From positions 57,406 through 121,405 of the forward strand of contig CALKBI010000017.1 of the NCBI GenBank assembly GCA_937990185.1: a stretch of 64,000 nt of DNA. Reading direction: 5' to 3'. Shown here piece by piece: positions 1 to 8,692 of the stretch (its first letter is position 1; each line of letters opens with the position of its first letter). The DNA comes from an uncultured Neomegalonema sp. Its GTDB lineage: Bacteria; Pseudomonadota; Alphaproteobacteria; Rhodobacterales; Rhodobacteraceae. Below the pieces are notes generated by a model. It was not told the origin of the DNA, searched no databases, and saw only the letters and a program-made list of their open reading frames with translations. Position numbers and translations under genes: made by a program.

Positions 1-1055
1 TCAGATCAACAAATCGCTCAAGGCTCAACCGTCCAGCGTTCACATGATCCAACATAATCGGAACCAACGTCTGCACACCTGTCATTCCAGATGGGGATTC
101 AGGATACGGTTGATCTTTTTCCTCACGGGTATGGGGCGCATGGTCAGAGCCAAGCACATCAATCGTACCGTCAGAAATCCCAGCCCATATCCGGTCACGA
201 TGCGAAGTATCACGCACCGGCGGATTCATCTGGATATAAGTCCCAAGTCTTTCATAATCGTCAGAACTCAGGGTTAAATGATGCGGTGTTGCCTCTGCCG
301 TGATTAAATCTTTATTCGCCGCAAGGATTGGGATCTCGTCCCCCGTCGAGATATGCAGCACATGAACCCGCCTGTTGGTCTCCCGCGCCAAGCCGATTAA
401 GCGTTTGGTACAAAGCACAGCCGCTTCAACATCACGCCACTCAGGATGGGAAGAAGGATCACCGGCACGCCGAATACCCATGCGCTCAATCAGGCGGCTC
501 TCTTCTTCAGAATGCACAGCAACCCGCCGCCGTCCCGAGGCCAGCACCCGCCGTACATGCTCGGTCTGATCGACAAGCAAATCCCCTGTCGAAGACCCCA
601 TAAACATTTTGATCCCCGCCGATCCGGGCAAGCGTTCTGCATCGGGTAATTGATCCACATTTTCCGCTGTTGCACCAAAGTAAAACGCAAAATCGCAGAA
701 CATACGCCCCGTTGCACGGCTGATCTTATCAGCCAGAGCGTTCGCGTCCGTCGTCAGCGGTTTCGTATTCGGCATTTCAAAAACAGCCGTTACACCACCC
801 ATCACCGCTGCACGAGAGCCACTGGCAAGGTCTTCTTTGTGCTCCATCCCTGGTTCACGAAAATGAACCTGAGAATCAATCACCCCCGGTAAAACATGCA
901 AGCCGGTCACATCAATCGTCTCTCCCGCATCGCGGGTCGAAAGATCTCCAATCTCGACTATATTACCTTTTATGACGCCAATATCGGCTTTGCCGGTTCC
1001 ATCCTGATTGACGATAGTGCCGTTCTGTATCAACAGATCAAAGGGTGCGGTCATG
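1..1055 (-). CDS. pyrC: Dihydroorotase, 3'-truncated by window edge
   Basis: A single frame stays open from an ATG at 1055 to the left edge, giving 351 visible residues. It is a class I dihydroorotase-type amidohydrolase, which cyclises carbamoyl-aspartate to dihydroorotate in pyrimidine synthesis in the cytosol. Visible landmarks are the metal-binding HFREPG (64-69), the carbamylated-lysine position in GIKMFMG (K149), HSEEE (H181), HVLHIST (231-237) and GSDHAPH (302-308, with the catalytic Asp at 304). The C-terminal part lies outside the window. The gene is divergent from the YgfZ gene with only about 45 bp between them, so the promoters must be compact. The carbamoyl-phosphate synthase gene carB is also in the window but about 11 kb away. 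Allantoinase is the main alternative, since it is a close relative with the same motifs, but the spacing of HFREPG and SDHAPH fits dihydroorotase well. Confidence 0.88.
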
Positions 1056-1101
1056 TGAGGTCCTTTCGAAATCCACACCCGCGTAACACGGAGAAACGAC
1101 C

Positions 1102-1902
1102 ATGGCGAGTGAGCAAACCTTCGGCGCTATAATCCAACGCGAAAGCATTATTTTTGAAGGCCCAATAGAGGAGCAAAAAGAGTTTCTGCAATCGCTTGTC
1201 ACAAATGATGTGATGGCGGCAACCGCTGAAACTTTGATCTACGCTGCGCTGCTCACCCCACAAGGCAAGTATCTCAGCGACTTTTTTATTCGCCTAGATG
1301 CAGAAGGTAATTTTGTTTTAGATGTTGCGCCGTCTCAAGCCGAAGCGCTCATAAAACGGCTCACCATGTATAAACTTCGACGTCCCATCACAATAATACG
1401 TGAGGAATCAAAGGTGGCAGTGATTTGGGGTGATAGCGCTCCAACAAACGGATTGATTGATCCTAGAGATCACAAACTTGGTTGGCGCGTCTATGATGAC
1501 GTAGAAACAGCTATGGCTTCGGTTGAATCAGGCGATTATGACTTTCATCGCCTTGAACTCGCAATTCCGGAGAGCGAAGTCGACCTCATCCCCAACGATA
1601 CGTATATTCTTGAAGCCGGATTTGAGAAAATGAAAGGCGTGGACTTCAAGAAAGGGTGCTACGTCGGACAAGAAATCGTAGCGCGGATGAAGCACAAAAC
1701 CGAACTGCGTAAAGGTTATGTTTTGGTGGCAGTCTCCGGCACAGCATCTTCCGGAGAGCAAATCCTCACATCTGAGAACAAACCGGCAGGAACGCTTTAT
1801 TCTACAAAAAACGGTATCGGCCTCGCTCTACTCAGGTTTGATAGAGTGAAGGACAATCAATCGCTAAGGTCATCAGATACGAATGTCAGCGTTACAACCT
1901 AA
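1102..1902 (+). CDS. ygfZ: YgfZ/IBA57-type folate-binding protein
   Basis: This 266-residue protein belongs to the YgfZ/GcvT-like family. The family uses a tetrahydrofolate-binding fold to help assemble or repair certain Fe-S enzymes in the cytoplasm. The diagnostic signature is seen at residues 183-191 (KKGCYVGQE, with the conserved cysteine at 186), followed by a basic stretch (ARMKHK). The N-terminal part has the GcvT-like pattern (LQSLVTNDV, TPQGKYLSDF). The length is a little short compared with E. coli YgfZ (about 326) but usual for alphaproteobacterial members. The start is preceded by GGAGA about 7 bp upstream. It is divergent from dihydroorotase. The C-terminal barrel domain is short. 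Confidence 0.9.
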   Translation: MASEQTFGAIIQRESIIFEGPIEEQKEFLQSLVTNDVMAATAETLIYAALLTPQGKYLSDFFIRLDAEGNFVLDVAPSQAEALIKRLTMYKLRRPITIIREESKVAVIWGDSAPTNGLIDPRDHKLGWRVYDDVETAMASVESGDYDFHRLELAIPESEVDLIPNDTYILEAGFEKMKGVDFKKGCYVGQEIVARMKHKTELRKGYVLVAVSGTASSGEQILTSENKPAGTLYSTKNGIGLALLRFDRVKDNQSLRSSDTNVSVTT

Positions 1903-2095
1903 AGATAATATTAAGAAAAATGCACCCCAAAGCATCAAGGCAAGCATCTAAGTTGTCCTCAAGGTCTCAAATTTTTGACCGCTATCATTCTGCATTCATG
2001 AGAAAAAATTAACTTAGTCCGCTTATCGAGAAGGCTCGCATGCCCTGACAGATCAGGATCGTTGCAGCCTGCTAGATAACGGATTTGATTTTCTC

Positions 2096-3160
2096 ATGTC
2101 GGTTTCACATCCATCTGCCCCTCGTCAGACGTTAAGTTCCATCGAGACGGGGCGCGGCGTTGCGGCTATCTTGGTCGTCCTTTACCACGCCAGTGTTCAT
2201 ATGAAGAAAGAAACGGGAGAGATGCCATTCTCCTCTGCCTTTCTATTTGGCCATGCAGGCGTTGATTTCTTTTTCGTTATCAGTGGTTTCATTATCTGCT
2301 ATGTCCACCACGCCCATATCGGTCAACCTTCACGTCTTCCACGATACCTGATGCGCCGTATTAGCCGGATTTATCCGCTGTTTTGGGTCGCTTTGCTCTT
2401 TTCTGCGCTTCTCCTTCTCCTCAAAGGAGAAGCGCTGCCGACAAACCAGGCACTGTCCGCCGACGCTCTACTCCTTCCGGGTGAAAGCCTTGTAGGAGTA
2501 TCGTGGACGTTACGCTTTGAAATGATGTTTTATGCGCTCTTTGCGCTACTGTTCTTGGTCGGCCAAAGAACCGGCTTTATCCTTTGGGCCGTATGGAGCA
2601 GTGCCATTATCGCCTTTTTACTTTTCGGTAATGGAAAAGCGCCAATCATCCTCGACAGCTATAATCTGCAATTCTTAATGGGCACAGCGGTCGCCTATAT
2701 CGCGCTAAAATACGGATTTTCGAAGCAAACCTCGATCATAACATTGCTTGCGGGTATTGCCTTGTTCATTGGTGTAGGAGTTATGGAAAACTCAGGCATT
2801 TTGGACGGGTATGGCAGTAACGCACGTATATATTATGGCCTTCCCGCCGCGTTAATAATTTTAGGCTCTGCGCAGCTTGATCGCAATCACGCGATCAAAC
2901 CGATACAAGTAGGCGTCTTTCTCGGTTCGTTATCCTATTCGATTTACCTGATGCATTTATTCGGGATTGCGATTGGCAATCAGGTTCTCGGCAAGTTGGG
3001 TCTTAATCCGTTTCTGAGCAGCGAAGGGAAAGTTCTTTTACTCTCAGCAGCAGGTTTGATTTTCGGTATAATTGCTGGATTGTTGATCGAGCGTCCCTTG
3101 CAAAAATGCTTCAAAGCGCGTCCTGCTACCGGGCGGAGCAACGCAACCTCTGCCGCATAG
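2096..3160 (+). CDS. Acyltransferase 3 family membrane protein (OafA/YrhL type)
   Basis: This is a 354-residue integral membrane acyltransferase of the AT3 family, which transfers acetyl or other acyl groups from the cytoplasmic side to surface glycans or lipids. The N-terminal signature is present (IETGRGVAAILVVLYHA, residues 17-33, with the conserved His that marks the active site), then GVDFFFVISGFI and RRISRIYPLFW. Around ten hydrophobic segments follow, and the C-terminal GSLSYSIYLMHLF motif is intact. It ends two bases before the start of an SGNH-type gene, so the two are very likely co-transcribed and may form a split version of the AT3-SGNH fusion known from OafA-like proteins. The acceptor is unknown; a surface polysaccharide is an inference. 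Confidence 0.88.
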   Translation: MSVSHPSAPRQTLSSIETGRGVAAILVVLYHASVHMKKETGEMPFSSAFLFGHAGVDFFFVISGFIICYVHHAHIGQPSRLPRYLMRRISRIYPLFWVALLFSALLLLLKGEALPTNQALSADALLLPGESLVGVSWTLRFEMMFYALFALLFLVGQRTGFILWAVWSSAIIAFLLFGNGKAPIILDSYNLQFLMGTAVAYIALKYGFSKQTSIITLLAGIALFIGVGVMENSGILDGYGSNARIYYGLPAALIILGSAQLDRNHAIKPIQVGVFLGSLSYSIYLMHLFGIAIGNQVLGKLGLNPFLSSEGKVLLLSAAGLIFGIIAGLLIERPLQKCFKARPATGRSNATSAA

Positions 3161-3162
3161 AG

Positions 3163-4137
3163 ATGCCGAAATTACTCAAAATCGCTGGCATTTCGCTGGG
3201 ACTTATTCTCGCTGCCGAGGTTGGCGCTGGATACCTCAACTTTCAACGTGGCAGCGAAAGAGGGCTTGGCCTGAAATGGCTCGCAGATCGTGTGCTGAGC
3301 CAATTAGACAGTCCCGATCAGCGTGTAATTTCATTGAACGCAGTCTACGAACCTCGTTCTACTGAATTGCGACAAGTTTTGAAGAGAAGCTACGCGGCGG
3401 AATTTGATGCCTTTATGCAGACTGCACGAGAGCGGTCTTGCGCTTTGGCGATGTTGTATATTCCGACAGATCCATCTTTTTCCGATGCACGTGAATTTTA
3501 CGCCAATCTCGCGAACCGCGCCGACATTCCATTCATTGATATGGAGCCGATTAAGCAGAACTTTGGCCCTGAATTATTGTACCTGACGCCCGGCGATACC
3601 CATCCGTCAAGGTTGTTAGGCCATCTGACAGCAAATGTGGTTGCGAAGCATGTCCGAAATACCGAGGTCGTCTCCTGTAAAAGCGACAACTCGGCAGAGA
3701 AGTCCCTTATCGGACCATGGGTCAAAAGCCTATCCGAAATTCGCGAAACAGCTAAAGGTCTTGCCTTCCGCTTTACCAGTGACGCATTCGGATTTCGTAC
3801 AACAGGAATACAGACGGACAAAGAGACTGCCCCGTCAATCCTGCTTATCGGCGACTCGTTCACATATGGAACCTCGCTCGCAGATCAGGATACATGGCCA
3901 GCGTCATTGCAAAACCGTCTGCCTCAATATCAGGTTTTCAATGCCGGAGTCGGAGGTATCTCTATCGTGCGCCAACATGAAATCTTAAAAAAAGCGACAC
4001 CAGACACCCGCGCCGATCTCGTCATTTTACAAGTCAACGAGACCGACCTACAGGGGCTTTTACCGGCTTATTGGACAGAAATGAAACGTCCACCCGTTCA
4101 TTCAGAAGAAATCGCGGGCTTCTTCCCTGATAATTGA
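3163..4137 (+). CDS. SGNH-hydrolase-like protein with halves in permuted order
   Basis: This 324-residue protein has an N-terminal hydrophobic segment (about residues 5-22), so it is probably anchored with its body in the periplasm. I chose ATG 3163 over the longer in-frame start at 3106 because the latter overlaps the acyltransferase. The GDSL/SGNH blocks are visible but in the wrong order. The part that usually ends the domain (GDTHPS 144-149, followed by LLGHLTANVVA) comes first. The part that usually begins it (LLIGDSFTYG about 227-236, NAGVGG 260-265, NETD 292-295) comes last. The protein ends soon after block III. SGNH enzymes hydrolyse or transfer acyl groups; with the adjacent AT3 gene a role in glycan O-acylation is plausible. 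Catalytic competence is unproven. Confidence 0.72.
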   Translation: MPKLLKIAGISLGLILAAEVGAGYLNFQRGSERGLGLKWLADRVLSQLDSPDQRVISLNAVYEPRSTELRQVLKRSYAAEFDAFMQTARERSCALAMLYIPTDPSFSDAREFYANLANRADIPFIDMEPIKQNFGPELLYLTPGDTHPSRLLGHLTANVVAKHVRNTEVVSCKSDNSAEKSLIGPWVKSLSEIRETAKGLAFRFTSDAFGFRTTGIQTDKETAPSILLIGDSFTYGTSLADQDTWPASLQNRLPQYQVFNAGVGGISIVRQHEILKKATPDTRADLVILQVNETDLQGLLPAYWTEMKRPPVHSEEIAGFFPDN

Positions 4138-4139
4138 CT

Positions 4140-4742
4140 TTACACCCCGGCAGGGTTTTCGAGATCATGGCCGAGAGCCGCAAGGTCGGAATAACGATCG
4201 CCGATGCGGTGGTGAGGCCGTCCGCCCGTCGCCGCGCCAAGGGCGACAACCAACTCGTCATGTGCGGGGGCATCATAAATCGAGAACTGCACGGTCAAGT
4301 AATGCGAACGCCGCCCGGTGTCGTGCTTATCCATCAAAGGAATCTGTATCTGCGTATTCGCCGGACCGCGCGTATTGGTAAAACCAAGATAGCTTTTCGC
4401 TCCCACAGCTTCTCGGTAAAAGTTCCCGAATTGCAACGTATGGATCAGAGCGGAGGCATGTTCGATCTCGCAATCCGTACCTGAAATGCAAGCCTTTCCA
4501 TAAGCCTCGATGGCATCACCCGACCCTGCCAAAGCGATCAAGCGTTCGGTCAACATTTTGCCTAACGGTGGAGCAAGGCGGCGAATGTCTGGTTGCAGGT
4601 CTTCAACATGACCTTTCCCGTGCCATGGATTCTTGACCACTGCGGCGACCCCAATCATGCGCAATGCGGGATTGGCTGCTTTCGCGCCTTCGCGATGAAT
4701 ATCTTCGTCGAAGGTAACGACTTTGCGCAGTTCAGGTTCCAT
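4140..4742 (-). CDS. Amino acid synthesis family protein (DUF1185)
   Basis: This 200-residue protein matches the family called 'amino acid synthesis' (DUF1185), whose biochemical activity is not established. Recognisable features are the N-terminal RKVVTFDEDIHREG, the segment RMIGVAAVVKNPWHGKG, and the C-terminal VALGAATGGRPHHRIGDR. It is the last gene of a leftward set with ridA and the hydrolase-flavin reductase fusion; only 9 bp separate it from the fusion gene. Members of the family are often found beside luciferase-like monooxygenases and aldehyde dehydrogenases in N-heterocycle or amide breakdown clusters, which suggests a part in handling a ring-opened product. That role is inference. 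It converges with the SGNH gene with almost no gap. Confidence 0.8.
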   Translation of the reverse strand: MEPELRKVVTFDEDIHREGAKAANPALRMIGVAAVVKNPWHGKGHVEDLQPDIRRLAPPLGKMLTERLIALAGSGDAIEAYGKACISGTDCEIEHASALIHTLQFGNFYREAVGAKSYLGFTNTRGPANTQIQIPLMDKHDTGRRSHYLTVQFSIYDAPAHDELVVALGAATGGRPHHRIGDRYSDLAALGHDLENPAGV

Positions 4743-4751
4743 GGGGTTCTC

Positions 4752-6509
4752 CTAATAAGTCGATGGTTCACGGGATGCGATGCGATTAACGGTCCCGCGT
4801 GTTTCATCCCCTTGATAAATACCAAATCCGCCTTCGCGATGTTCAGCGGCATAACGGGTCAACATACTGCGTTCAGCAGCATTCCTGACACGGCTTAGAG
4901 GCAGATCGTCGAGCGGGTAAAACTGGTGGCCTTGCGGCAATGCACCTGTGGCGCTTCCGTGATAAAAAATCCCATGCCGCCCCGTAACAGTGTCACGAAA
5001 GACGGCATAAAGAAAATCTAAATCTACACTCATACCGGCCTGTTTTAATTGGTGCGTCAACACATCAATATCAGGCGATTCACGCGGTGCTTTTGGGACT
5101 TCCAATCCGCCATCATCAGAGTTGGCGAGCAACAGCAACCCATCCGCCGAAATCAAAGCGCCGATCTCGATATCGCCTCCTTGCGACGCGGCATCGATCA
5201 ATTCTTGCTCCGTACCGGCAGAGAAATATGTCCCTCGAAAATATCCGAGAGGCTGGCCATGCCCTGTCGCATGATCAACGACGCGGCCCAACAGAATGAT
5301 ATGGTCCCCCGCATCAATGACTTTTTCTTGTGAGCAAACCAGATGCGCAAGCGTATCATCAAAGATCGGCATCTCAGCCATGCCGGATCGCCACTCTACT
5401 TTCTCGAACTTATCAGCAGCCCGCGAAGCAAAAAGACCGGACAGTTCTTTTTGTCCTTGCTCCAGAATATTCACCGCAAAATGTGGGGCCGCAGTAAAGA
5501 CAGGACAGCTATGAGCCGTCTTGGCCAAACAGACCAAAAGCATGGGCGGATCGAGTGAAACAGACGTGAAAGAATTCGCTGTAAATCCGCGCGGCGTCCC
5601 ATCCTTCTGCCGAGTGGTAACAACCGTCACTCCCGTTGCAAAACAACCAAACGCATCACGCAACGCACGCCGGTCGGCGTCAGACATTGGCTCAGATGTA
5701 TTTCTGATGCTTGACGGATGATGACGATCCAGAAAAGCGCGGAGCGGTGCATTCACCGCATTGGGATTTTCCGCAAGCGCCATATGCCTCAGCCCAGGTA
5801 GAATGATAGTCTCCGCTCCTTTAACTTCGGCAGCGATTGCGTTGATCATCTCCGGACCATTGCCGTAATCTTCATCTCCGGTCAGCGCCAATAAAGGCAA
5901 AGCAAGCGGCGGATCGGGTTGGACAATTTCTTCAACACCCTCCGCCAGCACAGAATAGATCCTATGATAGACAGTGATATCATTGGCCAAGACCCAATCA
6001 CGCACTCTGCCCATCATCGCAGGATTTTCTGTGCGATAATCATTCGTGAACCAGCGTTCCAATGCGGCCTCTACAGTCGCAGCACTGCCTTCGTTGCGTG
6101 CCTGCTCTACCCTTGCTAGGATCGCCGCTTGAGCATCGGGACTACGCCGGTGCGGAGAATGTAGAATCGCAAGAGCGCTCGCGTGGGCCGGAAAATCCTG
6201 CGCAAACCGCCGCGCAATCATTCCACCCAATGAAAACCCGACAATGGCTGCGCGTTCAATTACTAAAGATGCCAACAAACTTGAAAGCTGACGCGCAAAT
6301 AATGACAGCGAAGGCGTCTCCGGCGGGTTGACGCTCTCGCCATGACCGTAAAGATCATAGGTGACGACGCGATAACGGTCTGCCAGCGCGGGAACGGTCC
6401 ATTCCCAGCATTCGCGGTTGAGGCCAAGGCCATGAATCAGGACGACAACCGGACCTTCCTCAACCCCATGGATCTCGTAAACCGTACCGTCGGTCCCCAT
6501 ACCACGCAT
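4752..6509 (-). CDS. Fusion: alpha/beta-hydrolase + flavin reductase + C-terminal domain
   Basis: One uninterrupted 585-residue frame carries two enzymes. Residues 1-270 are an alpha/beta-hydrolase, with the oxyanion segment HGLGLN (26-31), the nucleophile elbow GFSLGG (91-96, Ser93) and a late His in LRHMAL. Residues from about 275 are a DIM6/NTAB-type flavin reductase (CFATGVTVVTT, ANSFTSVSLDPPMLLVCL), which reduces FMN for a partner monooxygenase. A further 130 or so residues at the C-terminus are not assigned. A Met at residue 275 (base 5687) could allow separate translation of the reductase. The start overlaps the ridA stop (ATGA). In the trigonelline pathway the reductase (TgnA) and the amide/enamine hydrolase (TgnD) are separate proteins that would correspond to these two halves; this match is from memory and is inference. 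Confidence 0.85.
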   Translation of the reverse strand: MRGMGTDGTVYEIHGVEEGPVVVLIHGLGLNRECWEWTVPALADRYRVVTYDLYGHGESVNPPETPSLSLFARQLSSLLASLVIERAAIVGFSLGGMIARRFAQDFPAHASALAILHSPHRRSPDAQAAILARVEQARNEGSAATVEAALERWFTNDYRTENPAMMGRVRDWVLANDITVYHRIYSVLAEGVEEIVQPDPPLALPLLALTGDEDYGNGPEMINAIAAEVKGAETIILPGLRHMALAENPNAVNAPLRAFLDRHHPSSIRNTSEPMSDADRRALRDAFGCFATGVTVVTTRQKDGTPRGFTANSFTSVSLDPPMLLVCLAKTAHSCPVFTAAPHFAVNILEQGQKELSGLFASRAADKFEKVEWRSGMAEMPIFDDTLAHLVCSQEKVIDAGDHIILLGRVVDHATGHGQPLGYFRGTYFSAGTEQELIDAASQGGDIEIGALISADGLLLLANSDDGGLEVPKAPRESPDIDVLTHQLKQAGMSVDLDFLYAVFRDTVTGRHGIFYHGSATGALPQGHQFYPLDDLPLSRVRNAAERSMLTRYAAEHREGGFGIYQGDETRGTVNRIASREPSTY

Positions 6510-6907
6510 CAGTTGTCACTCTCTGGTCGGTACGCAACCACCTCAACTTCGACACGGCAATCAACCAACAGGTCGCTGACAACCGCCGAACGTGCTGGAG
6601 GTTCAGACGGAAAATACTCGGCATAGACAGCGTTAAACCCCGGAAAGTCGGTCCTATCGCGAAGCCAAACCATTGCCTTGACCACGTCTGCTCGTTCGCA
6701 TCCTGCTTCGGACAATGTATCCGTGATGTCATCCAGAACAGCGCGCGTCTGGTCTTCGATGCTTCCGGTGGTAAGAGGTGCGCCATCTCTCATGGGAATC
6801 TGCCCTGTGAGAAACACGAAATCGCCTGCTCGAATGGCCTTCGACAGCGATAGGACACGGCCATCAATCTCCAACGGCCCTCCAATAACGGTTTTTGTAT
6901 TACCCAT
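6509..6907 (-). CDS. RidA family enamine/imine deaminase-like protein
   Basis: This protein of about 132 residues belongs to the YjgF/YER057c/UK114 (Rid) family, whose members hydrolyse reactive enamine or imine intermediates or, as RutC-like forms, help in catabolic routes. Visible family features are DFVFLTGQIP, the helix EDQTRAVLDDITDTLSEAG, VVKAMVWLRDRTDFPGFNAVYAEYF (split here: the core is FPGFNAVYAEYF) and PPARSAVVSDLL with the conserved Arg in the PxRxxV signature. I prefer ATG 6907 (MGNTKTV) to the upstream in-frame ATG at 6940. It is the first gene of the leftward set and overlaps the next by four bases. It is divergent from the aldehyde dehydrogenase with about 140 bp between. Confidence 0.85.
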   Translation of the reverse strand: MGNTKTVIGGPLEIDGRVLSLSKAIRAGDFVFLTGQIPMRDGAPLTTGSIEDQTRAVLDDITDTLSEAGCERADVVKAMVWLRDRTDFPGFNAVYAEYFPSEPPARSAVVSDLLVDCRVEVEVVAYRPESDN

Positions 6908-7047
6908 CGCGTTTCTCCCAAAGCTGACGCATGAATGCACAGAATAGAGTACGGAATTCGGTATTTTGCGACATTAATTGTCGGATAATCGCAAACACCA
7001 CGCTAAAATCAGGAACAGAATAAATTCAGACGCAAGAAGGACCCGTT

Positions 7048-8529
7048 ATGGCTGAGATCGAACACTATACGATGCTGATAGACGGCGATTGGACGGGAGC
7101 GTCCGATGGAAAAGTGTTCGACAGCGTCAATCCAACCACAGGTAAGGTTTGGAGCCAAATTCCCGAAGCCACTGCCGATGATGTAAACCGCGCTGTAAAG
7201 GCAGCTCATCGCGCCTTTACGGCAGGTCCTTGGGCAAGCATGACACCGACTGAACGCGGAAAATGCCTGCGCCGTCTTGCAGAATTACTGGCGGACCAAT
7301 CCGAAGAACTGGGCCGGATAGAGAGCGTCGATACCGGCAAGATGCTCAAAGAGACGAAGTGGCAGGCGAAATACATCGCTGAATTTTTCCAATTCTACGC
7401 TGGCTGTGCCGATAAAATCTCCGGCGAGACTTTGCCGATCGACAAGCCCGATATGTTCGTTTTCACCAAGCGTGAACCATTGGGTGTCGTCGCGGCGGTT
7501 GTACCTTGGAATTCACAGTTATTTCTCGTCGCCGTAAAGCTCGGACCCGCGCTTGCCGCCGGCAATACAGTGGTCCTAAAGGCCAGCGAACACGCCTCCG
7601 CCGCCATGCTTGCTTTCGGGCGTTTGATCGAGGAAGCCGGTTTTCCGCCGGGCGTCGTCAATATCGTCACCGGACACGGCGATCCATGCGGCAAAGTGCT
7701 GACCGCACATCCGCTGGTAGCTCGCATTTCCTTCACAGGCGGTCCCGGCGCGGCGAGACATGTTTTGGAGAACTCGAAGAATAATTTTGCCGAAGTGTCC
7801 CTCGAACTCGGCGGAAAATCGCCTTTTATTGTGTTCGACGATGCCAATATCGAGAGTGCCGTTAATGCGTCCATCGCTGGTATCTTTGGCGCGACAGGGC
7901 AAAGCTGCGTCGCGGGATCGCGCCTTTATTTACATGAAGACATCGCCGACGAATTTCTGGACCGCATGACGAGACTTGCCAAAGAAATCCGCATTGGTGA
8001 TCCACTGGCTGACGAAACCCAAATGGGACCGCTCTGCACCTCAGGACAGCGCGACACAATCGAGCGCGAAATCGATCACGCTATTTCCGAAGGCGCAGAA
8101 GTTCTTACGGGTGGCAAACGCCCCGATGGAATGGATGGGTTATTTTTTGAACCAACGATCCTCGCCTGCCCGCGTCAGGATTTACGGATTGTTGACACGG
8201 AACTCTTTGGTCCTGTCCTTTGTGTCCAGCGCTTCAAAACTGAGGATGAGGTCATTGCGCTCGCGAATGATACAGAACACGGGTTGGCGGCGGGTATCTT
8301 CACCCGCGACAGCGCCCGCTCGCTGCGAATGGCAAATGCTGTGCGCGCCGGTATCGTCTGGGTCAATACTTACCGCGTCGTCTCACCCATTGCTGAGTTC
8401 GGCGGTGTCAAAGGGTCCGGTTATGGCCGTGAAAGCGGATTTCAGGCGATGTACGATTACACCCGCCCCAAAACGATTTGGATGAACACATCAGACCAAC
8501 CAATGGCTAATCCTTTCGTGATGCGCTGA
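7048..8529 (+). CDS. NAD(P)-dependent aldehyde dehydrogenase (possible TgnC-like)
   Basis: This 493-residue protein is a full-length class aldehyde dehydrogenase that oxidises an aldehyde (or lactol) to an acid with NAD(P). The Rossmann/active-site landmarks are VVPWNSQL (catalytic Asn), VSLELGGKSP (general base Glu, about 253), GQSCVAGSRL (nucleophile Cys, about 287) and ELFGPVLCV. The start is preceded by an AAGGA-type ribosome site (caagaaggacccgttATG). It begins a rightward pair with the luciferase-like monooxygenase, 160 bp apart, and is divergent from the ridA set. In the trigonelline route an ALDH-family enzyme (TgnC) oxidises the butyrolactone intermediate; the context fits, but many amine and betaine aldehyde dehydrogenases look the same. 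Confidence 0.88.
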   Translation: MAEIEHYTMLIDGDWTGASDGKVFDSVNPTTGKVWSQIPEATADDVNRAVKAAHRAFTAGPWASMTPTERGKCLRRLAELLADQSEELGRIESVDTGKMLKETKWQAKYIAEFFQFYAGCADKISGETLPIDKPDMFVFTKREPLGVVAAVVPWNSQLFLVAVKLGPALAAGNTVVLKASEHASAAMLAFGRLIEEAGFPPGVVNIVTGHGDPCGKVLTAHPLVARISFTGGPGAARHVLENSKNNFAEVSLELGGKSPFIVFDDANIESAVNASIAGIFGATGQSCVAGSRLYLHEDIADEFLDRMTRLAKEIRIGDPLADETQMGPLCTSGQRDTIEREIDHAISEGAEVLTGGKRPDGMDGLFFEPTILACPRQDLRIVDTELFGPVLCVQRFKTEDEVIALANDTEHGLAAGIFTRDSARSLRMANAVRAGIVWVNTYRVVSPIAEFGGVKGSGYGRESGFQAMYDYTRPKTIWMNTSDQPMANPFVMR

Positions 8530-8692
8530 TTATGGACGCGCTCGTTTCTAGCCTCTCGTTTTGCGTTGCCCCAGTGGAGAAGGGATTCTCGATCCTGTCT
8601 GTCTGCTACATCAATAAAGATATACTCGAACCAAATCTCACCGCCTTCGCCTGCAGCTATGCAGAGCAAGTGTGCGGCGGAAAGGCCATCCT

